Assembly: GCA_900546565.1 (NCBI GenBank)
Contig: URDC01000006.1
Span: forward strand, 1 to 56,462
Reading direction: 5' to 3'
Length of the DNA: 56,462 bases
DNA from: an uncultured Opitutales bacterium
GTDB lineage: Bacteria > Verrucomicrobiota > Verrucomicrobiia > Opitutales > Intestinicryptomonadaceae
Made by a program: the position numbers and the translations under genes. The notes under the pieces are model-generated. The model was not told where the DNA came from and did not search any database. It saw only the letters and a list, made by a program, of their open reading frames with translations. Positions 8,707 to 17,416 of this stretch are shown in pieces; position 1 is the first letter of the stretch, and each line of letters starts with the position of its first letter.

Positions 8707-9474
8707 ATGGAAAACGTAAGCCAACCTACAACGCAAAACGCAACGCGCTTCGACGGACGCCGATTCGACGAAACGCGCAAGATAACATTCCAGCCGAACG
8801 TGGCGGCAAACGCGACGGGGTCGGTACTTGTGTCGTTCGGCAACACCCGCGTCATATGCGCGGCAACCGCCGAAAAGAAAGTGCCCGGCTGGCTGAACGC
8901 CCAAGCCGCGACAAAGGGCTGGATAAGCGCGGAATACTCGATGCTGCCCTACGCGACACTCACGCGCAAACAACGCGCTACGTCGGCAAACAAACTCGAC
9001 GGACGCTCGGTCGAAATCCAGCGTCTCATAGGCCGCTCAATCCGCGCAGTCGCAGACTTGGAGAAAATCCCCGGCTACACGCTGTGGCTTGACTGCGACG
9101 TTTTGCAGGCTGACGGCGGAACGCGCACGGCGTCGATTAGCGGCGCATACGTGGCGGCAAAAATCGCCGTGGCAAAACTTCTCGCGGCGGGCGAAATAGC
9201 GGGCGATCCCTTCACCGACTCGGTCGCGGCAATCAGCGTCGGGCTTCTGGGCGGACAGGCGGTTCTCGACCTGCCGTATGTCGAAGACAAAGACGCCGAC
9301 GTTGACGCAAACGTCGTGATGACGGGCTCGGCGCGGTTCGTCGAAGTCCAGATGAGCGGCGAAGAAGCCACTTTCGACGGCGGGCAACTTTCCGAATTGC
9401 TCGCGCTCGCAAAAAAGGGAATCGGCGAAATCATCACCCTCCAAAATCGAACAATCGAAGACGCTTTGAAATAA
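8707..9474 (+). CDS. rph: ribonuclease PH
   Basis: 255 residues, slightly longer than the usual 238-240. It is a phosphorolytic 3'-5' exoribonuclease that trims tRNA 3' ends. Family features visible are SVLVSFGNTRVICAAT, KGWISAEYSMLPYAT, the RSVEIQRLIGRSIRA helix and the phosphate-binding DCDVLQADGGTRTASI. The extra residues are at the N-terminus. The stop codon overlaps the ATG of the next gene (TAATG), so the two are translationally coupled. Confidence 0.96.
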   Translation: MENVSQPTTQNATRFDGRRFDETRKITFQPNVAANATGSVLVSFGNTRVICAATAEKKVPGWLNAQAATKGWISAEYSMLPYATLTRKQRATSANKLDGRSVEIQRLIGRSIRAVADLEKIPGYTLWLDCDVLQADGGTRTASISGAYVAAKIAVAKLLAAGEIAGDPFTDSVAAISVGLLGGQAVLDLPYVEDKDADVDANVVMTGSARFVEVQMSGEEATFDGGQLSELLALAKKGIGEIITLQNRTIEDALK

Positions 9475-9803
9475 TGGACACTTTAACCGCGAAAAAAATC
9501 TCCGCAGCCATCGCTAACTTCCGCAAGCCGTATTCCTGCGCCCAGACCATCTACGCCGCATTCGCGCCCGATACCGACGCGCAGACAATGGATTTTATGA
9601 AGCAAAACAGCGGCGGACGCGCCCCAGAGGGAATGTGCGGCGCGCTCTTTGCCGCAACGCAGCTCGCCCCCGAACGCGCCGAAGAGCTCGCAAAAAAATT
9701 CGCCGAGCGCGTCGGCGATACCGCCTGTCTCAGAATCAAGCGCGAACATAAAACGCCATGCGAAGAGTGCGTCCGCGCCGCCGCCGAACTCCTATCAGAG
9801 TAG
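9474..9803 (+). CDS. C_GCAxxG_C_C family putative redox protein
   Basis: 109 residues with the spaced cysteine pattern of the C_GCAxxG_C_C family: YSCAQT near residue 22, a glycine-rich GGRAPEGMCGAL near 55, then ACLRIK and PCEECV at the C-terminus. Members are thought to bind metal or act in redox chemistry, but no firm function is known. It starts inside the rph stop codon and its 3' end overlaps convergent mtaB by 9 bp. Confidence 0.8.
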   Translation: MDTLTAKKISAAIANFRKPYSCAQTIYAAFAPDTDAQTMDFMKQNSGGRAPEGMCGALFAATQLAPERAEELAKKFAERVGDTACLRIKREHKTPCEECVRAAAELLSE

Positions 9804-11111
9804 CTCGCAGCAAACCGAGCCGTCGGAATTCGCCCGCGCAATACGCGCCCGCACGAGCGCGTTTTTCATTCCGTCTTTCGCGAGCGCGACCGACGCCTGA
9901 ATGTAGTTGTCGGTGTGCGCAAAATACGCGCCGTCCGAAATTTTGTTTTCCAATAAAAGCGGACGAACCTTTCCGACCTGCGTCTCCGCGAACCGCAAAT
10001 GCAGCCGCGCGGCGACTTCGCGCAATTCGTCGGCGCGAGCCTTGCGCTCGGCGGGCTCGGGAACGTCCTTCATCGTCCACGCCAAAGTTTTCGGACGGGG
10101 CGAAAACGTAAAAACGTGCGCATACGACATCGGCGAGTCCGCAAGCAGACGCTTTGTCAAATCGAATTCCGCGCGGGTCTCGCCGGGGTGGCCGCAAATG
10201 ATGTCGCCGCCAATCGAAATATCGGCGCACCCCGCGACGCACTTTTCGACCATATCCAAAAAGTCCCGAGCCGTGTAGCGCCTGCGCATACGCTCCAACA
10301 CGGCGTCCGACAAACTCTGCGCAGAAATGTGCAAATGCGGCATAAGCGCGTGCGACGAATCCGCCGCGCGTTCCAACACCGCTTCGAGCGGCAGCAGCGG
10401 CGGTTCGACACTGCCCAAACGCAGCCGATAGAGATTTTCGATTTCGTTGAGGCGGTCAATCAATTCGATAAGCCCGCCGCGCGGAGTGGAAAATTTGGAA
10501 ATGTTTATGCCCGTCAAAACGAGCTCGCGAACCCCGCGCGAAACGAGATTTTCGGCATCGCGCACAATCGCGTCGAAGTCCATACTCCGCGGCAGTCCCC
10601 GCGCGCGCGGAATAATGCAATACGCGCAGGCGTTGTCGCAGCCGTCCTGAATTTTCAGATTCATTCTGTCGTCGAGCGGCGTGTCGCCCGAACTTGAAAG
10701 CTCTTTCGAGTCCGCGCTCGGCGGGCATTTTTTAGACGCCGAACCGCCGTCCGCGCACCCGAACACGCCGTCCGAAATTATCTGGACAATCGAGCCTTTC
10801 GACTTGTTGTCGACTATCCACGCGATGTTTTCAAGCCCCATTGCCGCGAGCGATTCGGGCGAAGTCTGCGCATAGCACCCCGTTATCGCGATTTTGCAAT
10901 GCGGATTTTTGCGGGCGAAAATTCTGATTGTCTGGCGCGTCTTTGCCTCGGCGAGTTTTGTGAGGGCGCACGAATTCACAATGCCGACGTCCGCGCCGCA
11001 GTCCCAGTCGACAACCGTCCAGCCCGCATTCCGCGCGGCATCGCGCATACACGCGGCCTCGAACGCGTTAACCCTGCACCCGAGCGTATACACTGCCAAA
11101 GTTTTCTTCAT
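9795..11111 (-). CDS. mtaB: tRNA t6A37 methylthiotransferase (MtaB-type radical SAM)
   Basis: 438 residues from the ATG that gives MKKTLAVYTLGCRVN, the normal start of the MiaB/MtaB family. An ATG 18 codons upstream would add an atypical extension. It methylthiolates N6-threonylcarbamoyladenosine at position 37 of tRNA using two 4Fe-4S clusters. The N-terminal UPF0004 cysteines (TLGC, VNSC, TGCYAQ) are followed by the radical-SAM CDNACAYC and a C-terminal TRAM-like part. TLGCRVN favours MtaB (YqeV) over MiaB. It is a single gene, convergent with rph and its partner. Confidence 0.9.
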   Translation of the reverse strand: MKKTLAVYTLGCRVNAFEAACMRDAARNAGWTVVDWDCGADVGIVNSCALTKLAEAKTRQTIRIFARKNPHCKIAITGCYAQTSPESLAAMGLENIAWIVDNKSKGSIVQIISDGVFGCADGGSASKKCPPSADSKELSSSGDTPLDDRMNLKIQDGCDNACAYCIIPRARGLPRSMDFDAIVRDAENLVSRGVRELVLTGINISKFSTPRGGLIELIDRLNEIENLYRLRLGSVEPPLLPLEAVLERAADSSHALMPHLHISAQSLSDAVLERMRRRYTARDFLDMVEKCVAGCADISIGGDIICGHPGETRAEFDLTKRLLADSPMSYAHVFTFSPRPKTLAWTMKDVPEPAERKARADELREVAARLHLRFAETQVGKVRPLLLENKISDGAYFAHTDNYIQASVALAKDGMKNALVRARIARANSDGSVCCELL

Positions 11112-11286
11112 CGCAAAACCCGCAAAAATTTTTATTGTTTTTTTATCTAAAAGCAACTGCCGCAATCATTGAAAATTACTGCAAACAATCGCTCCGCAAA
11201 AAATTCATCGCGATAAAACAATCGCGCCGAACCCCGCGCAAGCAAACGCAATCATCGCGCGAACTGCGCCGATTACATAGGGGCAC

Positions 11287-11318
11287 AAAAAAAAGGGCGT
11301 TTTTATACGCCCCTTTAA
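11287..11318 (-). terminator. intrinsic terminator of the rpmJ-rpmE operon
   Basis: On the minus strand AAAGGGGCG pairs with CGCCCTTT around an AT-rich loop and runs into eight Ts, 12 bp after the rpmE stop codon. Confidence 0.8.
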
Positions 11319-11329
11319 AGTAAATCCGA

Positions 11330-11578
11330 TTATGCGCGGCGGCGCGAAAACTTCTTCTGGAACTTTTCCACGCGGCCGGCAGTGTCGACGAAACGCTTTT
11401 CGCCCGTATATGCGGGGTGCGAATCGGCGGTAACGTCTCTGGAAACAATGAAGTGGTCGACGCCGTCGATGTTCTCGACCTGCTTGCTCTTCATCGTAGA
11501 ACGCGTAATAAAGCGCGCGCCCGACGAAACGTCAACAAAGCAAACGGGGTGATAGTCTGGATGTATATCTTTTTTCAT
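11330..11578 (-). CDS. rpmE2: ribosomal protein L31, type B (zinc-independent form)
   Basis: 82 residues starting MKKDIHPDYHPVCFVD, with FITRSTM and SHPAYTG typical of bL31. The length and the absence of the CxxC zinc ribbon identify the type B (C-minus) form, which in many bacteria replaces zinc-binding L31 under zinc limitation. It is a component of the 50S subunit at the inter-subunit bridge. It lies 22 bp behind rpmJ on the same strand, with a terminator after it. Confidence 0.95.
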   Translation of the reverse strand: MKKDIHPDYHPVCFVDVSSGARFITRSTMKSKQVENIDGVDHFIVSRDVTADSHPAYTGEKRFVDTAGRVEKFQKKFSRRRA

Positions 11579-11600
11579 ACTCTCGAACTCCGAAAAATTA

Positions 11601-11726
11601 TTAGCCCTGCTTCGCCTTGTAGCGGGGATTTGTTTTATTGATAATGTATACGCGACCCTTTCTGCGGACGACCTTGTTATCGGGGTGGCGGCCTTTCAAA
11701 GACTTGATTGATGATACGACTTTCAT
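11601..11726 (-). CDS. rpmJ: ribosomal protein L36 (zinc-independent form)
   Basis: 41-residue protein that starts MKVVSSIKSLKGRHPDN and ends NPRYKAKQG. Standard bL36 has a CxxC...C...H zinc site. Here all the cysteines are absent, as in the YkgO-type paralogues. It sits upstream of the zinc-independent L31 in a two-gene operon, as ykgM-ykgO are paired in enterobacteria. The position and ending leave little doubt. A possible -35 box TTGACA lies on the minus strand at 11787-11792. Confidence 0.93.
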   Translation of the reverse strand: MKVVSSIKSLKGRHPDNKVVRRKGRVYIINKTNPRYKAKQG

Positions 11727-11982
11727 TGCTGTCTCTCGTTTCTAATTTAATGAAAAGTTAGTTATGAAATACTTTGTTTTTCTATTTGTCAAGAACTCTT
11801 TTTTAACTTTTTTCAACTTTTTTGCGATGCGGCACTTGTGGCGCGACCGCAACGAAAACACTGCGCCCCGCCTTGCCCAGACTCCCGCCGCAAAAAATTT
11901 CGATAAAAACACAGACCCGAACCAGCAAGGCACCGTTTTGCCAACTCCGGCAAAGCGAACCCCGCCCGATTCGCGCTGTGCG

Positions 11983-12861
11983 CTACGCCAAATTCATATG
12001 TCTTTTGTAGGCGGCAAGCGTGTTCTTCATCAGCATTGCAACCGTCATCGGCCCGACGCCCCCCGGAACGGGAGTAATCTTCGAGCACTTCGGCGCGACG
12101 TTTTCGAAATCGACATCGCCCACAAGCCTGTATCCGCTCTTCGTTTTGTCGGAGGGGATACGGTTTATGCCTACGTCAATCACGCACGCGCCGTCTTTGA
12201 CCATATCGGCGGTAATCGTGTTGGGTCTGCCCACCGCCGCGACCAGAATATCCGCCTGAGCGCAAATGCCGCGCATATCCTCGCTTTTGGAGTGGCAAAC
12301 GCAAACCGTCGCGTCCAAGCCCTTTTGCATTAAAAGCAACGCCATAGGCTTGCCCACAATCAGGCTTCTGCCCACGACGACCGCCTTTTTACCGCACGTC
12401 TGGACACCCGAACGTTTGATAAGCTCGATAATTCCAGCAGGAGTGCACGCCACGAACGCGCGCGGGTCTTCCTGACAAAGGAAGCCCAAGTTCGAGTTGC
12501 TGAACCCGTCAACGTCCTTGTCGGCGCGAACTCTGTTGAAAGTGTCGCGCTCGTTGAGGTGTTTAGGCAACGGAGCCTGAATCAAAACCGCGTCGACAGT
12601 GTCGTCGTTGTTGAGCGAATCAATCAAAGCATTGAGCTCGTCCTGCGTAATCGACTCGGGCATAATGTGAAGTCTGCTCGTAATGCCGATTTCGCCCGCG
12701 ACGCGCTCCTTCTTCTTGACGTAGGATACCGACGCGGGGTCTTCGCCGACTCTTATGAACGCCACGCAAGGCGGGCGCGAAAGGTTCAGCTTTGCCAGCT
12801 CCGCGGCGAGTTCCGCGTGAACCGCCTTTGCCACTGCATTTCCGTCGATAATCTCGCTCAT
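11983..12861 (-). CDS. folD: bifunctional methylenetetrahydrofolate dehydrogenase/cyclohydrolase
   Basis: 292 residues from the ATG giving MSEIIDGNAVAKAV. The frame is open further upstream, but that part is not FolD-like and runs into the tsf terminator. The enzyme interconverts 5,10-methylene- and 10-formyl-tetrahydrofolate with NADP. Visible motifs are the catalytic YVKKKER, QAPLPKHLN, DKDVDGF, VVVGRSLIVGKPM in the Rossmann part and PGGVGPMTVAML at the C-terminus. metF in the same window uses its product. Confidence 0.96.
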   Translation of the reverse strand: MSEIIDGNAVAKAVHAELAAELAKLNLSRPPCVAFIRVGEDPASVSYVKKKERVAGEIGITSRLHIMPESITQDELNALIDSLNNDDTVDAVLIQAPLPKHLNERDTFNRVRADKDVDGFSNSNLGFLCQEDPRAFVACTPAGIIELIKRSGVQTCGKKAVVVGRSLIVGKPMALLLMQKGLDATVCVCHSKSEDMRGICAQADILVAAVGRPNTITADMVKDGACVIDVGINRIPSDKTKSGYRLVGDVDFENVAPKCSKITPVPGGVGPMTVAMLMKNTLAAYKRHMNLA

Positions 12862-12902
12862 TTTTCCGATACTTGGTTTGTGTTGAAAAGTTAAAAAGAA
12901 GT

Positions 12903-12934
12903 AAAAAAATGCGCCCAGACCGAGCGCATTTTTG
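12903..12934 (-). terminator. intrinsic terminator after tsf
   Basis: A perfect 10-bp stem, AAAAATGCGC pairing with GCGCATTTTT, with a 9-base loop and continuing Ts on the minus strand, 7 bp after the tsf stop. It separates the rpsB-tsf operon from folD. Confidence 0.85.
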
Positions 12935-12940
12935 CACAAA

Positions 12941-13531
12941 TTAGCCAATCTGGTAGCGCGTGAAGCGCTTGACCTCGATTTTTTCGCCGATTGTGGCAAT
13001 CTTGCTCTTGATGAGTTCGCCGATTGTCATCGAATCGTCCTTGACGAAAGGCTGTTCCAAGAGCGCGACGCCCGAAACGAACTTTTCGATTTTGCCGTTG
13101 ACAATTTTTTCCTTGATTGCTTCGGGCTTCTTGTCTTCTGCAAGCTGACCCATTGCGATTTCGCGTTCCTTCGCAATCAAATCGGCGGGAACTTCCTCCT
13201 TGGTAATGCAGATAGGCGCAGCCGCAGCGATGTGCATGCAAAGGTCCTTGACGAACGCCTTGAAGTCTTCATTCTTGGCGACAAAGTCCGATTCGCAAGC
13301 GACTTCTATAAGAACGCCGACCTTGTTGTTCGAGTGGATATAAGCCGCAACCAACCCCTGCGAAGCCGTGCGAGCCGCCTTTTTATCGGCAATCGCCGCG
13401 CCCTTCATACGGAGGATTTCGACCGCTTTTTCTTCGTTGCCTTCGGCCTCGACCAAAGCTTTTTTGCAGTCCATCATGCCCGCGCCCGTGCGTGTGCGCA
13501 GCGCGTTTACCATTTTTGCGTTGATTTCCAT
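12941..13531 (-). CDS. tsf: translation elongation factor Ts
   Basis: 196 residues, the short single-core form of EF-Ts found outside Proteobacteria. It exchanges GDP for GTP on EF-Tu. The N-terminal UBA-like part has LRTRTGAGMMDCKKAL and the core has the TDF-like contact VACESDFVAKNEDF. It follows rpsB by 22 bp, the near-universal rpsB-tsf order, and is closed by a strong terminator. Confidence 0.97.
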   Translation of the reverse strand: MEINAKMVNALRTRTGAGMMDCKKALVEAEGNEEKAVEILRMKGAAIADKKAARTASQGLVAAYIHSNNKVGVLIEVACESDFVAKNEDFKAFVKDLCMHIAAAAPICITKEEVPADLIAKEREIAMGQLAEDKKPEAIKEKIVNGKIEKFVSGVALLEQPFVKDDSMTIGELIKSKIATIGEKIEVKRFTRYQIG

Positions 13532-13553
13532 TGTAAAAACTTTCCGTTAATAA

Positions 13554-14276
13554 TTACGCGATTGTCTGCTGCGCGGGGGCAACCTTGGCGTCGTTTCTGC
13601 GGCTGAGGCCGTTTTGCAACGCTTCCACGATAACTTCCGTGATAATGCGGATACTCTTGACGGCGTCGTCGTTGGCGGGAATCGGGTAGTCGACAAGCGT
13701 CGGGTCCGAGTTCGTATCGACGATTGCGATAACGGGGATACCCAACTTGCGGCATTCCGCAACGGCGATTTCTTCGTTCTTGATATCGACAATGAACGCC
13801 GCGCCGGGGAGCTTCGAGATGTTTTTAATACCTTCAAAGTTGCGGTTCATTCTTTCCATTTCCCTGCGGATAGCGGCGGCTTCCTTGGCGTAGAGCTTGG
13901 CGAGTCTGCCGTCTTCTTCCATAGCCAGGAACTTCTTGTATTTTTTCAAGCTGGTCAAAATTGTTTCGAAGTTCGTGAGCGTGCCGCCCAGCCAGCGGTT
14001 TACGCAATAGGGCATCGAGCACATATTCGCGGCTTCTCTGAGGATTTCCTGAGCCTGACGTTTCGTGCCGATGAACATAATGTCCTTGCCGTCGGCGACG
14101 ACGTCTTCGACAAACTTGGCGGCCTTTTCGAGCTGCTCGTAAGTTTTTTCCAAGTCGATAATCGACACGCCCGAGCGGTGGTCGTATACATAGGGCTTCG
14201 ACTTGGGGTTCCAGCGACGTGTTTGGTGTCCGAAATGGACGCCTGCGTCCAAGAGGTCTTTTACTGTGATATTCAT
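13554..14276 (-). CDS. rpsB: ribosomal protein S2
   Basis: 240 residues, standard bS2: LLDAGVHFGHQTRRWNPK at the start, FIGTKRQAQE, RWLGGTLTNF and the C-terminal GIPVIAIVDTNSDP. It is part of the 30S subunit. The leader on the minus strand has a small hairpin, TTCGC-GCAA-GCGAA (14292-14305), close to the start codon. This may be the usual autoregulatory leader of rpsB, but I cannot confirm it. First gene of rpsB-tsf. Confidence 0.97.
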   Translation of the reverse strand: MNITVKDLLDAGVHFGHQTRRWNPKSKPYVYDHRSGVSIIDLEKTYEQLEKAAKFVEDVVADGKDIMFIGTKRQAQEILREAANMCSMPYCVNRWLGGTLTNFETILTSLKKYKKFLAMEEDGRLAKLYAKEAAAIRREMERMNRNFEGIKNISKLPGAAFIVDIKNEEIAVAECRKLGIPVIAIVDTNSDPTLVDYPIPANDDAVKSIRIITEVIVEALQNGLSRRNDAKVAPAQQTIA

Positions 14277-14439
14277 ATTTATTTGCTCCGTATTCGCTTG
14301 CGCGAACCTGGGATAGTTCTAATTTTGAGGTTTATATTTAGTTGATTTGATTTCTTCCCGATGCCGCCACACGGTGACATTCGAAAAAGAAACGACAACG
14401 AAACACCAAATATCTATTCATTGCAAGCCTTTTCTTTTT

Positions 14440-14636
14440 AAAACGACTGAGGACGCCTCGTTTGCGAAAATTTTAAATGTAGTGAAGAGACGGCGATTGC
14501 CAGAGGCAATTCCGCCTTTGCTTTTTTAGATTCGCAAACGAGGCTCTCGACTAAAAGACGGTTTTTCTTCGCCTCACATACCTAAGTATGCTTCGGCTCG
14601 AAAAACGCGTCTTTTAGAACGAGCCTCAGCCGTTTT
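14440..14636. repeat. three-stem palindromic element, full copy R4
   Basis: Outer arms AAAACGACTGAGG (14440-14452) and CCTCAGCCGTTTT (14624-14636). Inner arms GCCTCGTTTGCGAA (14455-14468) and TTCGCAAACGAGGC (14531-14544) are capped by a hairpin at 14491-14517 plus Ts. Second stem: CTAAAAGACG pairs with CGTCTTTTAG and is capped by CATAC-CTAA-GTATG at 14577-14590. It lies between divergent rpsB and tig, away from either stop codon, so here it is not a gene end. Confidence 0.8.
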
Positions 14637-15170
14637 AAACAGCACCTATGCTGATTCTAATCCGCTGTAAGAATGTAAAAAGTCTTTTTTATTCGAAAAT
14701 TCTTTTTATTTTTAAACTCGATTAAGAGGCGCACTCACGTTGAATTGGCGAAGCCAAGAGCTGAGCGACGTTTTTTGCATTTCCGAAAGTGGCGCGATTG
14801 GCTTTGCCAATACGCTTTGTTTGTAGGTTAAAGTAGAGAATAAAACATTCGGAGAGTTTCGGGGTATGCGATATTGCCGAAGGCAATCGCATAGGGGATT
14901 TTTATAAGTTGGGAAGTGGCGCGAATTGCTACGCAATACCGCTTTGCTTTAATAGATAGACTAAGGCAAATCGGCAAAGCCGATTGCCGCCACTTTCGAA
15001 AATGCAAAAGACCCAGCAAGCCGCGCCTCGCCCGTTTTACAACATAAAGCTGGTTCTAATCCGATTTATAATGTGTAAAAAGTCTTTCCCATTCGGGAAA
15101 TCCTTTTCGATTTAATGGGTAGGTAAAGGCGTATTGCGAATGCAATCGCGCCGCTTTCGGAACAATAAAA
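14637..15170. repeat. hairpin-rich spacer with degenerate element copies (R5)
   Basis: No gene seen. CAGCACC...GCTG followed by TTCTAATCCG at 14638 recurs at about 15041, each followed by GTAAAAAGTCTTT. AACTCGATTAAGAGGCGCACTC near 14716 matches the right inner arm of the copy after clpX. At least five short perfect hairpins with the core ATTG...CAAT or its inverse lie at 14797-14811, 14873-14887, 14925-14937, 14965-14988 and 15133-15146. The tig promoter follows at once. Confidence 0.6.
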
Positions 15171-15174
15171 AAGC

Positions 15175-15202
15175 TTGACGCACGGGGGAAATGCGAGATT
15201 AT
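15175..15202 (+). promoter_or_regulatory. candidate promoter of tig
   Basis: TTGACG at 15175-15180, a 16-bp spacer, then GATTAT at 15197-15202, about 30 bp before the tig ATG. The spacing and the fall just after the repeat spacer make it plausible. Confidence 0.45.
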
Positions 15203-15232
15203 GGAGGATTAACATTTTTTGGAAATTTTATT

Positions 15233-16531
15233 ATGAATACAAACATCGAAAACATCAACGATACGAGAAAGAAAATCGTAGTTTCCTTTACCGCGAAAGA
15301 GGCGGCCGACGAAACGGCGAAAATTACCGACCAGTTTGTCCGCGAGGCTAAAATTGCGGGGTTCCGCGTGGGGCACGCCCCGAAAGCAATGGTCGAAAAG
15401 TCTTATTCCGACGCTATAAAAGCCCAATCCGAACGCGCGCTCACAAGCAAGGCTATCGACGCGATGAACAAGATTGAAGACTTCGACCTTTACTCAATCG
15501 TCAACATCGAAAACGACAATAAGGACGGTTTTGTTTTGACGTTCACTGCCGATGTTTATCCCGAAGTAAAAATGCCCGAAACGCTCGAAACGAAAGTCGA
15601 GCTTAAATCGACCGACGCCACTGCGGAGGAAGTCGATCAGGCAATCGAATACTATCGCAATCAGCGTGCCAAGTATGACGAAGTAGACCGCGAAATCAAG
15701 AAGGGCGACTTTGTGCGCCTTGCTTACTCGGGCAAAATCGACGGCAAGCCCATTGCGGAACTCGCCAAGGATATGCCGCTTTTCGGCGACCAGAAATCGA
15801 CTTGGGAAGAAGCGGGCAACGCCGATGCCCCCGGAGTTCAAGGCATTGTTCAGGGGATTATCGGTATGAAGAAGGGCGAAAAGAAAACCATTTCGCACGA
15901 ATTCCCCAAAGAATTCCCGATTAAGGACTTGGCGGGTAAGAAGGCCGACTACGATGTGGAGATTTTCGAAATCCGCGAAAAGATTCTGCCCGAAATTGAC
16001 GAAGAATTTTTGAAGAGTTTTGAAGCCAAGGATTTAGACGATCTTAAAGCCAAAATCAAGGAAAATATCGAAGCCGAAAAGAAGAACAACAACGAGGTTA
16101 TGAAGCGTCAGTTGGCAGTCGAACAGCTCGTAGAAAAGGTTTCGTTCCCGATTCCCGAAAGCGCGCTTGAAGACGAACGCGACTCTATCATTCAGGAAAT
16201 GATGATGCGCTTTATGTCGTCGGGCGCGTCGCGCGAGGACATCGAAAAGAACAAGGACGCACTGATTGAAACTTCGAAATCCGAAGCCGAAAACCGTGCC
16301 AAGATGCGCATTTTCCTCAACCGCGTCGCCAAGGCGAACGACCTCACAATCGACAACGAAGACATGAGCCGCACTTTGTGGCAGGAAGCAATGCGCACCC
16401 GCACGAAGCCCGAAGAGCTCATCAAACAGTTGAAGAAGGACGCTGCCCGCGCCAACCGTTTGCGCTCGGACGCCCTTTTGCAAAAGGCAATCAACTTCAT
16501 CGCCGAAAAAGCGGTGGTCGAAATCAAGTAG
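15233..16531 (+). CDS. tig: trigger factor (ribosome-associated chaperone, prolyl isomerase)
   Basis: 432 residues from ATG 15233. An upstream in-frame ATG at 15191 lies between the promoter boxes and would be untranscribed at its 5' end. The N-terminal ribosome-binding domain has FRVGHAPKAMVEK (E. coli GFRxGKVP loop). A FKBP-type PPIase domain follows (KKGDFVRLAYSGKIDGK, GIIGMKKGEKKT), then a helical C-terminal arm domain. It binds nascent chains at the exit tunnel. It is followed by clpP and clpX, the classic tig-clpP-clpX order, though 285 bp separate tig from clpP. Confidence 0.95.
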   Translation: MNTNIENINDTRKKIVVSFTAKEAADETAKITDQFVREAKIAGFRVGHAPKAMVEKSYSDAIKAQSERALTSKAIDAMNKIEDFDLYSIVNIENDNKDGFVLTFTADVYPEVKMPETLETKVELKSTDATAEEVDQAIEYYRNQRAKYDEVDREIKKGDFVRLAYSGKIDGKPIAELAKDMPLFGDQKSTWEEAGNADAPGVQGIVQGIIGMKKGEKKTISHEFPKEFPIKDLAGKKADYDVEIFEIREKILPEIDEEFLKSFEAKDLDDLKAKIKENIEAEKKNNNEVMKRQLAVEQLVEKVSFPIPESALEDERDSIIQEMMMRFMSSGASREDIEKNKDALIETSKSEAENRAKMRIFLNRVAKANDLTIDNEDMSRTLWQEAMRTRTKPEELIKQLKKDAARANRLRSDALLQKAINFIAEKAVVEIK

Positions 16532-16816
16532 TTCCCGTTTGGAGAACTTCAAAAACGTCCGTTGCGGCAAGTGCCGCGCGGGCTTTTTTGTGTGTTGTGT
16601 TCGGGCGAACGGTTTTGGAAGACGGCGCGGTTTGGGGCGGAATAGACTTTGTCGCGCGGTTTGGGGGATTTCGGTGCGACTTCTTATTGTGTCCGAGTGT
16701 CCGCGCGTGAACCAATACGAGAATTCATTTTTTGGTGTTTCGGTCGCGGGTTTTGTTTTTTCTGTTGCGTCGGAACTTTTTTTCCTCTAAAAAAGTCGAT
16801 AATATAAAAAGAAATT

Positions 16817-17413
16817 ATGGGCGAATATTACATACCGACAGTTGTCGAAAGGGACGGGCGCGGCGAACGCTCGTGGGACGTTTATTCGAGGCTTTTGCGC
16901 GACCGCATTGTTTTTATCGGCACTCCGATAACCGACGGCGTGGCGAACTCGGTAATAGCACAGTTGCTTTTTCTGCAAATGGAAGACCCGAAAAAGGACG
17001 TCCACATTTACATAAACAGCCCCGGAGGCTCGCTTACTGCGGGTATGGCGATTTTCGACACGATGAATTTCCTCAGCTGCGATGTCGTAACCTACTGTGT
17101 GGGGCAATGTGCCAGTATGGCGACGATTCTGCTTGCCGCCGGCACAAAGGGCAAACGCTATTCGCTGCCGAATTCGCGTGTGATGATTCACCAGCCCTAC
17201 GGCGGCGCAACGGGTCAGGCGCGCGATGTCACGATTGCCGCGAACGAAATTCTGCGCTGGCGCGAAAAGGTCAACGAAATTTTGTCGAAACTCACGGGCA
17301 ACAGTGTCGAAAAAATCGCGAAGGATTCCGACCGCGACTTCTTTATGACCGCCGAAGAAGCTCTCAAATACGGCATTGTCGACAAGGTTATCGAAAACAA
17401 GAAAGACGCTTAG
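16817..17413 (+). CDS. clpP: ATP-dependent Clp protease proteolytic subunit
   Basis: 198 residues. Serine protease forming the tetradecameric ClpP barrel. The catalytic Ser is in GQCASMA, the His in RVMIHQP and the Asp in the DSDRDFF segment. The N-terminus (YIPTVVERDGRGERSWDVYSRLL) is the usual one without a long propeptide. It is followed after 3 bp by clpX. The 285 bp upstream hold no gene that I can support. Confidence 0.97.
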   Translation: MGEYYIPTVVERDGRGERSWDVYSRLLRDRIVFIGTPITDGVANSVIAQLLFLQMEDPKKDVHIYINSPGGSLTAGMAIFDTMNFLSCDVVTYCVGQCASMATILLAAGTKGKRYSLPNSRVMIHQPYGGATGQARDVTIAANEILRWREKVNEILSKLTGNSVEKIAKDSDRDFFMTAEEALKYGIVDKVIENKKDA

Positions 17414-17416
17414 TGT

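Noticed and set aside
16532..16816. Small gene between tig and clpP
   Set aside because: Open frames there are short, without ribosome sites, and overlap each other.
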